Source: Marinobacter alexandrii
GTDB lineage: Bacteria; Pseudomonadota; Gammaproteobacteria; Pseudomonadales; Oleiphilaceae
NCBI RefSeq assembly: GCF_005871205.1
Contig: NZ_SWKM01000015.1
Coordinates: 186,001-250,000, forward strand
Length of the DNA stretch: 64,000 nt
Direction: 5' to 3'
The notes under the pieces are model-generated. The model saw nothing but the letters and a program-made list of their open reading frames with translations, made no database searches and was not told the DNA's origin. Positions 14,565-24,179 of this stretch are shown here, in pieces (positions within the stretch are counted from its first letter, which is position 1; every line of letters starts with the position of its first letter). The translations under genes and the position numbers were made by a program.

Positions 14565-17158
14565 GCGGCACCCTCCGCCTCCAGGAAGTCCTGGGCAAAC
14601 CGCTGCAAAACCCCGCCTGCGGTATAGATGGAGAGTTCCTCGGCGGTATCCAGGCGACAGATCACCGGAACATGCTCGGTGCTGCCGTTCTTGCGATGAA
14701 TAACCAGCGTCATCTCTGCTCTCGGCGCGGCAGCACCTTCCACGTCGTAAGTCTCGGTGCCATCAAGCGCCAGGGTCTGACGGGTCGTGCCTTCTTCAAA
14801 CTGGAGTGGCATAACGCCCATACCCACCAGGTTGGTGCGGTGGATTCGCTCAAACCCTTCCGCAACAATGGCTTCAACGCCCGCCAGGGCGACGCCTTTG
14901 GCCGCCCAGTCACGGGAGGAGCCCTGACCATAGTCCGCACCGGCAATGATGATCAACGGCTGTTTACGCTCCATGTAGGTTTCGATTGCTTCCCACATGC
15001 GTGTCACTTTGCCTTCGGGCTCAACTCGCGTCAGCGAGCCTTGCTTCACATTGCCATTTTCATCCCGAACCATTTCATTGAACAGCTTCGGGTTGGCAAA
15101 GGTAGCGCGCTGTGCCGTGAGGTGGTCCCCCCGGTGGGTTGCGTAGGAGTTGAAATCCTCCTCCGGAACGCCCATTTTGTGCAGGTATTCACCGGCCGCA
15201 CTGTTCATCAGAATGGCGTTGGACGGTGACAGGTGGTCGGTGGTGATGTTATCCGGCAGAATCGCCAGCGGCCGCATTCCCTTGAGCGCCTTTTCACCGG
15301 CCAGTCCGCCTTCCCAATAAGGCGGGCGGCGGATGTACGTGCTCTGCGGACGCCACTCGTAGTTCGGATTGGTGTTGGCGTTAGCATCACGGGTAATGTC
15401 GAACATCGGAATGTAGGTGCTGCGGAACTGTTCCGGCTTAACACTAGATTTCACGATGGCATCGATCTCTTCATCGCTGGGCCAGATGTCTTTCAGAGTG
15501 ACCGCGTTACCTTCCTGATCGTAACCCAGGGCATCCTTTTCAATATCGAAGCGGATGGTGCCGGCGATCGCATACGCGACAACCAGTGGCGGCGAAGCCA
15601 GGAACGCCTGCTTGGCGTAGGGGTGGATACGGCCGTCGAAGTTACGGTTGCCGGACAGCACAGCCGTTGAGTAGAGATCACGATCAACGATTTCCTGCTG
15701 AATCTTCGGATCCAGCGCACCACTCATGCCGTTGCAGGTAGTACAGGCAAAGGCGACAACGCCAAAGCCAAGATTCTCCAGCTCAGGCAACAGCTCGGCT
15801 TCTTCCAGGTACATCTTGACCGTTTTGGAGCCCGGTGCCAGCGAGGACTTCACCCAGGGCTTTCGGGTCAGACCCAGCTTGTTCGCGTTACGGGCGATCA
15901 GGCCGGCGGCCACCATGTTTCTCGGGTTCGAGGTGTTAGTGCAGCTGGTGATGGCGGCAATGATGACCGCACCATCCGGCATTTTGCCCTCTTCCTGTTC
16001 CCATTCACCGGCAATGCCCCGCTTGGCCAGCTCGGAGGTGGGCAGATGGGCGTGGGGGTTGGAAGGCCCGGCCAGGGTGCGCTCAACTTTGGAGAGGTCA
16101 AAGGTCAGAATCCGCTCGTATTCGGCGGCCTTCAGGCTCTCGGACCAGAGGCCCGTGTGCTTGGCATAATTCTCGACCAGCGCAACCTGATCATCTTCGC
16201 GGCCAGTCAGTTTCAGGTAATCAATGGTCTGGCCATCGATGTAGAACATGGCGGCGGTTGCACCATATTCCGGCGTCATGTTCGAGATGGTCGCGCGATC
16301 GCCAACCGTCAGGCTGTCGGCGCCCTCGCCAAAGAACTCAAGGTAGGCACCGACCACCCGCTCCTTACGCAGGAATTCAGTCAGGGCCAGAACCATGTCG
16401 GTGCTGGTAATGCCCGGGCGCAGCTTGCCCGTCAGCGCAACACCCACAATGTCCGGAAGCCGCATCATGGACGCACGGCCGAGCATAACGCTCTCAGCTT
16501 CCAGGCCCCCAACGCCTACGGAAATGACGCCCAATGCGTCGACCATTGGAGTGTGGCTATCGGTACCCACACAGGTATCCGGAAACGCAACACCGCCGCG
16601 TGATTGCACCACCGGAGACATCTTCTCCAGATTGATCTGGTGCATGATGCCGTTGCCCGGTGGAATCACGTCCACGTTTTCGAACGCGGTCTTGGTCCAG
16701 TTGATGAAGTGGAACCGGTCGTCATTGCGACGGTCTTCTACTGCCCGGTTCTTTTCAAACGCGTCTTTCTCGAAGCCTGCGTGCTCAACTGCCAGAGAGT
16801 GGTCGACGATCAATTGCGTTGGCACGACCGGATTAACCTTGGCCGGGTCGCCGCCCTTCTCCGCAATTGCGTCCCTGAGCCCAGCCAGGTCAACCAGGGC
16901 CGTCTGACCAAGAATGTCGTGACAAACCACACGGGCCGGATACCAAGGGAAGTCCAGATCCCGCTTGCGCTCGATCAGCTGTTTCAGGGAATCGGTCAGC
17001 ATCTCTGGTTCGCAACGGCGCACCAGCTGCTCTGCAAGAATCCGCGAGGTGTAAGGAAGCTTTTCGTAGGCGCCCGGCTGGATGTCCTCAACAGCCTGGC
17101 GGGTATCGAAATAATCCAGGTCGGTGCCCGGAAGCGGTTTGCGGTAGTCAGTATTCAT
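14561..17158 (-). CDS. acnD: Fe/S-dependent 2-methylisocitrate dehydratase AcnD
   Basis: 865 residues, of the aconitase A/IRP-type family. The iron-sulphur ligands are visible in AITSCTNTSNPRNMVAAG and FACTTCNGMSGAL; DSHTPMVDALGVISVGVGG gives the substrate region and YGQGSSRDWAAKG the C-terminal swivel-domain signature. The AcnD subtype, rather than AcnA, is supported by its overlap with prpF and its place after prpC. It dehydrates 2-methylcitrate to a 2-methylaconitate isomer that PrpF then converts. It starts about 80 bases after the prpC stop; that gap has no evident promoter. Confidence 0.95.
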   Translation of the reverse strand: MNTDYRKPLPGTDLDYFDTRQAVEDIQPGAYEKLPYTSRILAEQLVRRCEPEMLTDSLKQLIERKRDLDFPWYPARVVCHDILGQTALVDLAGLRDAIAEKGGDPAKVNPVVPTQLIVDHSLAVEHAGFEKDAFEKNRAVEDRRNDDRFHFINWTKTAFENVDVIPPGNGIMHQINLEKMSPVVQSRGGVAFPDTCVGTDSHTPMVDALGVISVGVGGLEAESVMLGRASMMRLPDIVGVALTGKLRPGITSTDMVLALTEFLRKERVVGAYLEFFGEGADSLTVGDRATISNMTPEYGATAAMFYIDGQTIDYLKLTGREDDQVALVENYAKHTGLWSESLKAAEYERILTFDLSKVERTLAGPSNPHAHLPTSELAKRGIAGEWEQEEGKMPDGAVIIAAITSCTNTSNPRNMVAAGLIARNANKLGLTRKPWVKSSLAPGSKTVKMYLEEAELLPELENLGFGVVAFACTTCNGMSGALDPKIQQEIVDRDLYSTAVLSGNRNFDGRIHPYAKQAFLASPPLVVAYAIAGTIRFDIEKDALGYDQEGNAVTLKDIWPSDEEIDAIVKSSVKPEQFRSTYIPMFDITRDANANTNPNYEWRPQSTYIRRPPYWEGGLAGEKALKGMRPLAILPDNITTDHLSPSNAILMNSAAGEYLHKMGVPEEDFNSYATHRGDHLTAQRATFANPKLFNEMVRDENGNVKQGSLTRVEPEGKVTRMWEAIETYMERKQPLIIIAGADYGQGSSRDWAAKGVALAGVEAIVAEGFERIHRTNLVGMGVMPLQFEEGTTRQTLALDGTETYDVEGAAAPRAEMTLVIHRKNGSTEHVPVICRLDTAEELSIYTAGGVLQRFAQDFLEAEGAA

Positions 17159-17241
17159 GGCCAGAAACTCATATCAGAAAATCGAAGGTGTGGGCGGGAA
17201 CCGGCGCTCTCCTGAACTCGCTGGAGAGCGCCTCGCCAGTC

Positions 17242-18372
17242 TTATGGACGCTCGTCGATAGGCACCCACTTCGAGTCCGCCGGGCCGGTGTACTCGGCAC
17301 TGGGGCGGATGATGCGGTTGTTTTCCCGCTGCTCTTTCACGTGTGCGGTCCAACCCGACACCCGAGACATCACAAAAATAGGCGTGAACAGCTCGGTGGG
17401 AATACCCATGAAGTGGTAAGCCGACGCGTGGAAGAAATCGGCGTTGCAGAACAGTCTCTTCTCGCGCCACATCACTTCTTCACAACGGACTGACACTGGG
17501 TAAAGCACGGTATCGCCCACTTCATCCGCCAGCTTCTTGGACCATTGCTTGATAATGGCATTTCGCGGATCGGATTCCTTGTAGATGGCGTGGCCGAAGC
17601 CCATGATCTTGTCTTTCCGGGCCAGCATACCCATCAGGCCTTCTTCTGCCTCATCCGCTGTCTGGAACTTCTGAATCAGCGCCATGGCCGCTTCGTTAGC
17701 ACCGCCGTGAAGGGGCCCACGCAGGGTACCGATGGCACCGGTCACGCAGCTGTGGATGTCCGAGAGGGTGGACGCACAAACCCGCGCATTGAAGGTGGAG
17801 GCGTTAAATTCGTGCTCTGCGTACAGAATCAGAGACACGTTCATCACCTTCTCATGCAGCTCACTGGGCTTCTTGCCGTGCAGCAGCTCCAGGAAGTGGC
17901 CGCCGATAGAATCCACATCACTGTCGGTTTCGATCCGCACACCCTCATGGGCAAAGCGGTACCAATAGGTGATGATGGATGGAAAGACCGCCAGCATGCG
18001 GTCGATCTTGTCATCCTGCTCAGAGAAGTCCGCCTCGGTTTCCAGGTTGCCCAGCATGGAGCAACCGGTGCGCATGACGTCCATGGGATGGGCGTCTTTC
18101 GGGATTTGCTCGAGTACCGTCTTCAGCGCATCCGGCAAGCCACGCAGGCTATGCAGCTTCTGCTTGTAGGCATCAAGCTCCTGACGGTTCGGCAGCTTAC
18201 CTCGCAAAAGCAGGTAAGCGATCTCTTCAAACTGCGCCTTTTCGGCCAGATCGGCGATTTCATAACCTCGATACGTCAGGCCCGCTCCGGATTGGCCGAC
18301 AGTACACAAAGCCGTTTGACCGGCGACCTGTCCGCGCAGACCAGCGCCTTCGAGTTTCTTCGCTTCAGCCAT
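17242..18372 (-). CDS. prpC: 2-methylcitrate synthase PrpC
   Basis: 376 residues, the length of type II-like short citrate synthases. Signatures are TYRGYEIADLAE near the N-terminus, the catalytic-histidine block LRGPLHGGANEAAM, and IMGFGHAIYKESDPRN with the second histidine, then a C-terminal EVMWREKRLFCNADFFHASAYHF. It condenses propionyl-CoA with oxaloacetate to 2-methylcitrate, the entry step of the methylcitrate cycle. The ATG at 18372 is preceded by GGGAGAGGA. It follows prpB after 45 bases, in the same transcript. A long antisense reading frame over prpB and prpC shows no signals of its own and was rejected. Confidence 0.95.
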   Translation of the reverse strand: MAEAKKLEGAGLRGQVAGQTALCTVGQSGAGLTYRGYEIADLAEKAQFEEIAYLLLRGKLPNRQELDAYKQKLHSLRGLPDALKTVLEQIPKDAHPMDVMRTGCSMLGNLETEADFSEQDDKIDRMLAVFPSIITYWYRFAHEGVRIETDSDVDSIGGHFLELLHGKKPSELHEKVMNVSLILYAEHEFNASTFNARVCASTLSDIHSCVTGAIGTLRGPLHGGANEAAMALIQKFQTADEAEEGLMGMLARKDKIMGFGHAIYKESDPRNAIIKQWSKKLADEVGDTVLYPVSVRCEEVMWREKRLFCNADFFHASAYHFMGIPTELFTPIFVMSRVSGWTAHVKEQRENNRIIRPSAEYTGPADSKWVPIDERP

Positions 18373-18417
18373 TGTTCCTCTCCCTCATCTCAGGATGATC
18401 ATCAGTCACGTATCAAT

Positions 18418-19305
18418 TTAGTTTTTTTGTTGCTGGAAGAGCTGATCCAGCTTCTGTTCAAACTCGTGGTAGTTCAGGAAATCGTAGAGTTCCATCCGTG
18501 TCTGCATGAGGTCAACAACGTCTTTCTGATCACCCTTCTCCAGAATGTTCTGGTAAACCGTCAGGGCCGCCTTGTTCATGGCACGGAAAGCACTCAGCGG
18601 ATACAGCACCATGTCAGCGCCTGCATCGCCCAGTTCTTTGCGGTTGTATAGAGGTGTGGCGCCAAACTCGGTGATATTGGCCAGAATCGGCACGTCCAAC
18701 GCCTCTGAAAACGCTTTGTAGTGCTCGAGTTCGGTAACCGCTTCGGCAAAGATTCCGTCTGCCCCGGCCTCAATACAGGCCTTGGCACGCTCAATAGCAG
18801 CATTCAGGCCTTCTTTCTGGAAGGCATCGGTACGGGCCATGATAAAGAAGTCATCATTTTCGCGGGCGTCTACGGCCGCTTTTATGCGATCAGCCATCTC
18901 TTCCTGGGAGACAATTTCCTTGTTGGGCCGGTGTCCACAGCGCTTCTGGGCAACCTGGTCCTCGATATGGACAGCAGCAGCACCGGCACGTTCCATTTCC
19001 CGAATGGTGCGGCCGATATTGAATGCACCACCCCAGCCGGTGTCGATATCCACCAACAGCGGCAGGTCACTGGCTGCAGTAATCCGGCGAACATCCTCAA
19101 CAACGTCGTTCATGCTGGTCATACCAAGATCAGGCAACCCATAAGAGGCGTTTGCCACGCCGCCACCCGACAGGTAGATGGCTTGATGCCCAACTTTCTG
19201 GGCCATCATTGCAGAGTAGGCATTGACGGTTCCAACAATCTGGAGCGGCTTGTTTTCGTTCAGGGCTTTCCGGAAACGTGCACCGGGAGATAGCTTGCTG
19301 GACAT
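18418..19305 (-). CDS. prpB: Methylisocitrate lyase PrpB
   Basis: 295 residues, the family length. It has the PEP mutase/isocitrate lyase fold signatures: [18 protein letters not shown], the metal-binding DIDTGWGG, and the active-site KRCGHRP loop with its catalytic cysteine. It splits 2-methylisocitrate into pyruvate and succinate, the last step of the methylcitrate cycle. The ATG at 19305 has AGAGGGAA upstream and comes 28 bases after the regulator gene, so both are on one transcript. Confidence 0.96.
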   Translation of the reverse strand: MSSKLSPGARFRKALNENKPLQIVGTVNAYSAMMAQKVGHQAIYLSGGGVANASYGLPDLGMTSMNDVVEDVRRITAASDLPLLVDIDTGWGGAFNIGRTIREMERAGAAAVHIEDQVAQKRCGHRPNKEIVSQEEMADRIKAAVDARENDDFFIMARTDAFQKEGLNAAIERAKACIEAGADGIFAEAVTELEHYKAFSEALDVPILANITEFGATPLYNRKELGDAGADMVLYPLSAFRAMNKAALTVYQNILEKGDQKDVVDLMQTRMELYDFLNYHEFEQKLDQLFQQQKN

Positions 19306-19333
19306 AGAGCGTTCCCTCTTGGTTCAAATTGGT

Positions 19334-20014
19334 TCAGATAGTTAACACGCCATCTTGAATCTGTTTTTCAATATTTCGGCGAGCAGCGTTGATGTGTCTC
19401 TTCATCAGAAATTCGGCGAGTTCACCGTCGCGCTGGGCGATGGCTTCGACGATACGGCGGTGTTCCCCGAGCGCACGATGGGGGCGCCCGGCTGAGGTGC
19501 TTAACCGGTAACGGTACATCCGCACCATGTAATACAGATCGCCCAGTAGCATCTGGGCCAGTTTGGTATTGCGGCTACCGGTGGCGATCCGGTGATGGAA
19601 ATCGTAATCCCCTTCGGCTTGATAGTAGGCCTGTCCCTGGGCTTCGTCGATCATTTGTTCGTGGGCATCCAGGGTGGCCTGCAGATCAGCAATTTCGCTG
19701 TCGGTCATCCGTTCGGCAGCCTGACGCGCAGCCAACCCTTCCATGGTTTCCCGGATTAGATAGAGCTCCATGAGTTCGGCAGCGCTGACCGCCACCACTT
19801 TGACACCGGCGTGTGGCCTTCGAACCAGTAAGCCACGGGACTCCAGGCGACCGATCGCCTCCCGCAGCGGCCCACGAGTAAGATTGAAGCGGGTGCAAAG
19901 CTCTAGTTCGCCTATTTTTTCGCCAGGCGCGAGTTCACCTTTTACAATTGCCGTTTGCAGACAATCGAACGCTTCGTCAGCTCTAGTGTATACAGGAAGG
20001 TGGTTTTCTCTCAT
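19334..20014 (-). CDS. GntR-family (FCD domain) regulator of the prp operon
   Basis: 226 residues. The N-terminal winged helix (about residues 10-75) has ELELCTRFNLTRGPLREAIGRLESRGLL, the typical GntR DNA-reading helix; the remainder is an all-helical FCD ligand domain with RETMEGLAARQAAERM and the metal-binding DYDFHHRIATGSRN. As first gene of the prp transcript it most likely senses a cycle intermediate such as methylcitrate or propionyl-CoA and represses its own operon. Two TTGTCAACAA sites lie just upstream, one only 3 bases before the ATG and one over the -35. Confidence 0.9.
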   Translation of the reverse strand: MRENHLPVYTRADEAFDCLQTAIVKGELAPGEKIGELELCTRFNLTRGPLREAIGRLESRGLLVRRPHAGVKVVAVSAAELMELYLIRETMEGLAARQAAERMTDSEIADLQATLDAHEQMIDEAQGQAYYQAEGDYDFHHRIATGSRNTKLAQMLLGDLYYMVRMYRYRLSTSAGRPHRALGEHRRIVEAIAQRDGELAEFLMKRHINAARRNIEKQIQDGVLTI

Positions 20015-20017
20015 GCT

Positions 20018-20027
20018 TTGTCAACAA
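20018..20027. promoter_or_regulatory. GntR-type operator 1 (TTGTCAACAA), next to the regulator start codon
   Basis: TTGTCAACAA has the TTGT-N2-ACAA dyad that fits the general FCD/GntR half-site rule (TNGTNNACNA). It sits 3 bases before the ATG, so a bound repressor would also cover the ribosome site. An identical decamer lies 51 bases upstream. Confidence 0.7.
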
Positions 20028-20046
20028 AATCGAAGTAATTTTTAGA

Positions 20047-20078
20047 AAACTACTCCTGAAATCGATTATTGTCAACAA
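20047..20078 (-). promoter_or_regulatory. prp operon promoter with GntR-type operator 2 over the -35
   Basis: On the minus strand TTGACA (20075-20070) is followed after 17 bases by TAGTTT (20052-20047). The -35 lies inside the second TTGTCAACAA site (20069-20078), so binding there would block RNA polymerase directly. Spacing between the two identical sites is 51 bases, about five helix turns, which would place two dimers on one face of the DNA. Confidence 0.65.
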
Positions 20079-20124
20079 AGCAGCAGTTGAAACAAGGGGG
20101 ATTGTTAACAGCCCGGCTCAATAG

Positions 20125-21711
20125 TCAATACAGCTTGCGCTCGTCCATCGGAGGTGGGGAGTACTGATATACCCAGGTTTCTGTCAGCACTTCTTGGCCA
20201 ACCTTGAGCACCACTGAGATATTGATCGGCTCAAGGGAGTCATCAGGTACAAGATCGAACATCACCCGATACCCTTGAATAGATGCCAGGGGGCGGGCAG
20301 ACGCGATCTCAACCGAACCACGGCTTACCGTTATTTCAGGCTTAACTCCGGAATCGTCCGCGAGCATGCTAAGCATCCCGCCAGCGAAATCGATGGCAAA
20401 CCGGCGGGAGAAATACTCGCGTTTCTGACCGACGACACCACCGAGCCCGGTCCGGGTTGCACTTACGGTCGCCAGCTCGGCCTCAACGAATGGCAACTCG
20501 GCCCCCCAATTCAGACGATAACCGAACAGGTACTCCTGGCCTGGCTTCAGAGCTTCCTCTGGATTCCAAAAAGCCACGATATTATCGAATGTTTCGTCAA
20601 CGGTCGGGATCTCAACCAAGTCAATGCGCCCTGCCCCCCAATCGTTCCGTGGCTCCACCCAAAGACTTGGACGGCGCTCGTAAAACACACCATCATCCTG
20701 ATAGTGATCAAAATCCCTGTCTCGCTGAAGCAACCCGAATCCTTTGGGACTTTTGTCAACAAAACTGTTGTACCTCAACTCCCTTGGATTGACCAATGGC
20801 CGCCAGATCCACTCACCATGACCGGTATGCATCGAAAGGCCATCCGAATCATGGATTTCCGGCCGCCAGTCGTAGCCCATACGCCGATCGTTTTCTCCAA
20901 CCTGATACATACTGGTCAAAGGCGCGATACCTACCCGATCCAGCTGTTTCCGCGGGTACAAAGCAATATCGACGTCCATGACAAAATTGGCACCTGGGTC
21001 CAACACAAAGGCATAAGCTCCTGTCACACTCGGTGACTCCAACAAGGCCCACATTCTTAGTGAGCGGGCGCCCGGCTTTGGCTTTTCCAGCCAGTAGGCG
21101 GAAAAGCGTGGGAACTCCTCTTCGTCTGGGCTGGCCGTATCAATCGCCAGCCCTCTCGCGGACATGCCATATTGTTTTTCCTTGCCCACTGCCCTGAAGT
21201 AGCTTGCTCCGAGAAACGCGGCAAGATCGTATTGGAAGTTACTCTGGTGATGCAGCCGGAAACCGGCAAAACCCAGGTCGGAGGGCAGATCTCCCAACGG
21301 CTGCTCGCCGTCATACTCGAAATAGTCCGGATCGTAGGCCAGCTCAGCGGCTTGACCGTCAACGACTTCATGGATTTGCACGGGGGTTTGGAAATACAGC
21401 CCCAGATGGAAGAGCTGGATTTGGAACGGCAGAGGGGAATCGCTCCACAGGGCATGCTCGGGCCTGAACCGGATAGCCTGGTAGTCGTCCCAGGACAGAT
21501 CCTTCAGGGATTCCGGCAATTCTCCTTTTTGAGATCGATAAGTCTGCCCTGCAAGATGCCTGGCATGCCCCTTAAGCCATTCGTAACTGAATGGTGTACT
21601 TTCACCTCTGCCGGCATTCCCCCCTTTTCCAGCGGCGTACAGCAGCCCTCCCGGAAGTGCTTGAGCTCCGACGCCCGCCACAAAAAGCTGCAACAATAGT
21701 CGTCGATTCAT
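20125..21711 (-). CDS. opgD: Glucan biosynthesis protein OpgD/OpgG family, Tat-type signal
   Basis: 528 residues from the ATG at 21711, which has GGGGAG upstream; an in-frame start at 21765 would add an unlikely leader. The signal MNRRLLLQLFVAGVGAQALPG holds a twin arginine, like E. coli OpgD, which is a Tat substrate; this is why OpgD is preferred to OpgG. The MdoG domain shows FEYDGEQPLGDLPSDLGFAG, GASYFRAVGK, YGMSARGLAIDT, PEIHDSDGLSMHTG and EWIWRPLVNP. It should shape the backbone of osmoregulated periplasmic glucans. It is the last gene of an opgG-small protein-opgH-opgD group and starts 60 bases after the opgH stop. Confidence 0.88.
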   Translation of the reverse strand: MNRRLLLQLFVAGVGAQALPGGLLYAAGKGGNAGRGESTPFSYEWLKGHARHLAGQTYRSQKGELPESLKDLSWDDYQAIRFRPEHALWSDSPLPFQIQLFHLGLYFQTPVQIHEVVDGQAAELAYDPDYFEYDGEQPLGDLPSDLGFAGFRLHHQSNFQYDLAAFLGASYFRAVGKEKQYGMSARGLAIDTASPDEEEFPRFSAYWLEKPKPGARSLRMWALLESPSVTGAYAFVLDPGANFVMDVDIALYPRKQLDRVGIAPLTSMYQVGENDRRMGYDWRPEIHDSDGLSMHTGHGEWIWRPLVNPRELRYNSFVDKSPKGFGLLQRDRDFDHYQDDGVFYERRPSLWVEPRNDWGAGRIDLVEIPTVDETFDNIVAFWNPEEALKPGQEYLFGYRLNWGAELPFVEAELATVSATRTGLGGVVGQKREYFSRRFAIDFAGGMLSMLADDSGVKPEITVSRGSVEIASARPLASIQGYRVMFDLVPDDSLEPINISVVLKVGQEVLTETWVYQYSPPPMDERKLY

Positions 21712-21771
21712 TACTCTAATCTCCCCATGTTTAATCCTGAAACGTTCGCAACGGATTCCCAACACCTTTAT

Positions 21772-23898
21772 CTATGCTTTCCGGTTCGCTGCCGTGCTGC
21801 TCAGGGACTGAATACTCTGCCCCCAGTAACTGTCTTTTGGCGCTCTCCAGGCCATACGATGAAGCTCCTTCAACGTCGTCTTATCGCGGGCTATCTGCGC
21901 CACCTCCGAGTCGGTGAGCGCACCAGGGCCCTGTTCTATGCAACGGTCACTGATCCGACGGAGCCTGGCCTCCCGAACCGCATTGGAGGTATCCCTTCCC
22001 AAAGCCTGGTGGATCTGGTTTATTCCCGGAATCAGGACCGCCTGCTGGAAAGGCGTCAGAACAGCCTCAGGCTTCTCCTCCGATCGATAACAACGGGCAC
22101 GAGTGAGCAACGGCATTGGACGCTGCTCCTCTGGAATCAGCAGTATCCCCTTGTTAAGCAGCCCAATTCCAAGGGCCTGACGACTGAGCAATACCGACGT
22201 CGGTGCGGAAAATATTAACGGCACAGCCACAGGTAATGACCAAAAGAAAAACAAAGGATCAAGGGTCCAGGCAAACCCAGCCCAGCTCGCTCCCACTGCC
22301 ATCGCAGGCAACTGGGTTTTCAGGCCATCCGACCAGGTCATTTCGTCGGTGCGGTTCTGACCGGCCCACTTCAGCGACAGGTTGAGCAATGCCGCAACGA
22401 CAAACCGGCTATGGGCCAGCATCCGTATCGGTGCCAGCAGAATCGAGACAACAATCTCGACGAATACGCTGAGCAGCAGGCGGGGCAGCCCACCAAAAGA
22501 CTTCGCCGTTCGATGAATCATCGAATCGAAGATCGCCAGGAATTTGGGCAGGAACAGCAGCATGAGGGTGCTCAGGGCCAACCCCAGTGCCCATTCGGGG
22601 CGCCATTCCGGCCAAAGCGGAAACAGCCCCTGATAACCTTCAGGAAAATAGTCGATCGGCGCCAGCGTCATTTGAGCCGCTTCAATGCTGGTCAGTATCA
22701 GGAACGCCAGCCACAGCGGTGACGCGAGATAAGCCATAATGCCATTCAGGAATGCCATGCGGTGGGCAAACCGAATCCCCGGCTCTCGCAACATGATCCA
22801 CAGATGCTGGAGGTTACCTTTGGCCCATCGATTGTCTCTGGACAATTCGTCTCCCAGGGTTGGAGGCGATTCTTCATAACTTTCGCCAAGGTTCGGCTCC
22901 AACCAGACCTCATAACCGGCGCGCCCCATATAGGCGGCTTCAACAAAATCATGGCTCATGATCGGGCCGCCAAACAGGCCACGTCCCGGGAGCTTTCGCA
23001 ATCCACAGTGCTTCATGAAAGGCTCAATACGCAGAATGGCATTGTGGCCCCAGAAAGCCGCATCGCCCATCTGGATGGCGGCCAGGCCAGTTGCAAATAA
23101 TGGTGAGTAGAATCGGTTTGCAAATTGCTGGATACGCGCGAACAGGGACTGCCCGTTAATAACGTTGGGGTTGGTTTGCAGGATGCCAACACGGGGTTCA
23201 CGTTCCATCATCCTGACCATGCGAACCAAGGTACGCCCACTAAGCAGGCTGTCGGCGTCCAATACGATCATATATTTGTGACGACGCCCCCAACGGCGCA
23301 GAAAGTCCGCCACATTACCGCTCTTGAAATTCAGATTGACTGGCCTGCGCCGGTAAAAAATTCGTCCCTCGGCGCCCAATTCCCGGATCATATTGTTCCA
23401 GGCCACTTGCTCCTCTAGCCAGATATCCGGATTCCGACTATCCGAGAGAATGTAGAACTCGAAGTTGTCCAGCTCACCCTGATCCTCGATATCCCGGTAG
23501 ACAGCCTTGAGACCATCCAGAGTCCAGCGGACCGGCTCATGGTAGATAGGCAGTATAACGGCGGTTTTTTGAAGCGGGGTGGCGTCCAGTTCGGCATCGG
23601 AATGACGCTTAAGACAGGAATATCGATCGCCTCCGGCGAGTCGAATGACAAAGCCCCATACCGCTGTCCAGAAGCCGACAGCAATCCAGGCATACAGAAC
23701 GGCAAAGAGAAACAGAAGCCCTTGCTCAAGAGTGGTATTGCCATGATAGGGCAAGATCCACAGCAGATAATAGCTGGCCACAGCGGTTTGTCCGAACACC
23801 AGCAGCGCCATCAGGGTTCGCCTTACCATCGCCACACGGCGCCAACGTGTGGTTTCAACGGGAGCCACGTCGTTCCCCCGCTGCCGGCGCCCGCGCAT
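21772..23898 (-). CDS. opgH: Glucan biosynthesis glucosyltransferase OpgH (MdoH)
   Basis: About 708 residues from the ATG at 23898 (a TTG at 23904 is the next in-frame start upstream). It is shorter than the E. coli protein (847) because the N-terminal cytoplasmic extension is short. Two membrane helices lie in the first 90 residues; the GT2 domain has ILPIYHEPVRWTLDGL and the DAD metal site in YMIVLDADSLLSG (about residue 215), then RDNRWAKGNLQH, a Q/RxxRW-type element; further helices fill the C-terminal third. It polymerises glucose from UDP-glucose (made by GalU, encoded at 27323) into linear glucan and moves it to the periplasm. It overlaps the small upstream gene by about 44 bases. Confidence 0.92.
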   Translation of the reverse strand: MRGRRQRGNDVAPVETTRWRRVAMVRRTLMALLVFGQTAVASYYLLWILPYHGNTTLEQGLLFLFAVLYAWIAVGFWTAVWGFVIRLAGGDRYSCLKRHSDAELDATPLQKTAVILPIYHEPVRWTLDGLKAVYRDIEDQGELDNFEFYILSDSRNPDIWLEEQVAWNNMIRELGAEGRIFYRRRPVNLNFKSGNVADFLRRWGRRHKYMIVLDADSLLSGRTLVRMVRMMEREPRVGILQTNPNVINGQSLFARIQQFANRFYSPLFATGLAAIQMGDAAFWGHNAILRIEPFMKHCGLRKLPGRGLFGGPIMSHDFVEAAYMGRAGYEVWLEPNLGESYEESPPTLGDELSRDNRWAKGNLQHLWIMLREPGIRFAHRMAFLNGIMAYLASPLWLAFLILTSIEAAQMTLAPIDYFPEGYQGLFPLWPEWRPEWALGLALSTLMLLFLPKFLAIFDSMIHRTAKSFGGLPRLLLSVFVEIVVSILLAPIRMLAHSRFVVAALLNLSLKWAGQNRTDEMTWSDGLKTQLPAMAVGASWAGFAWTLDPLFFFWSLPVAVPLIFSAPTSVLLSRQALGIGLLNKGILLIPEEQRPMPLLTRARCYRSEEKPEAVLTPFQQAVLIPGINQIHQALGRDTSNAVREARLRRISDRCIEQGPGALTDSEVAQIARDKTTLKELHRMAWRAPKDSYWGQSIQSLSSTAANRKA

Positions 23899-24157
23899 AA
23901 CCAATACTACCCCGCATCAGGGCTGGAGAGACTTCGGCCACGGCGATCTGAGGTTCCGGAAAATAGACCTGCATACGGTCCATGGCTGCATCCAGAACAG
24001 CGTTCATTGTGCCGCCTTCCTCCTGTGACGCAGACGCAATGGCGTCATCGATCAATTGCAACAACTGCCGAAAACGGTTACTGGTCATTGCCACACCGGA
24101 CTCCATCAGATAACCGTAGAGCCGATTGAAAATGTCCTGAAACGCCATGTCATCCAT
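23855..24157 (-). CDS. Small protein of unknown function in the opg operon
   Basis: 100 residues from the ATG at 24157 (MDDMAFQDIFNRLYGYL), chosen for its GGGAGGATG ribosome site; an upstream in-frame start at 24253 lies inside opgG and gives an implausible leader. The first 70 residues look helical with many Asp/Glu/Met, the last 25 are Ala/Arg/Gly-rich. There is no signal peptide or membrane helix. It sits between opgG and opgH and overlaps the opgH start, so it is probably translated with them and may affect OpgH amount or activity. I do not recognise the family. The ribosome site and tight packing support it as a true gene. Confidence 0.65.
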   Translation of the reverse strand: MDDMAFQDIFNRLYGYLMESGVAMTSNRFRQLLQLIDDAIASASQEEGGTMNAVLDAAMDRMQVYFPEPQIAVAEVSPALMRGSIGYARAPAAGERRGSR

Positions 24158-24179
24158 TTGGCATCCTCCCTCTACCCAT

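Noticed and set aside
17545..18651. 368-codon plus-strand frame over prpC and prpB
   Set aside because: It is the antisense shadow of two strongly conserved enzymes with high third-position GC; no independent signals were seen.
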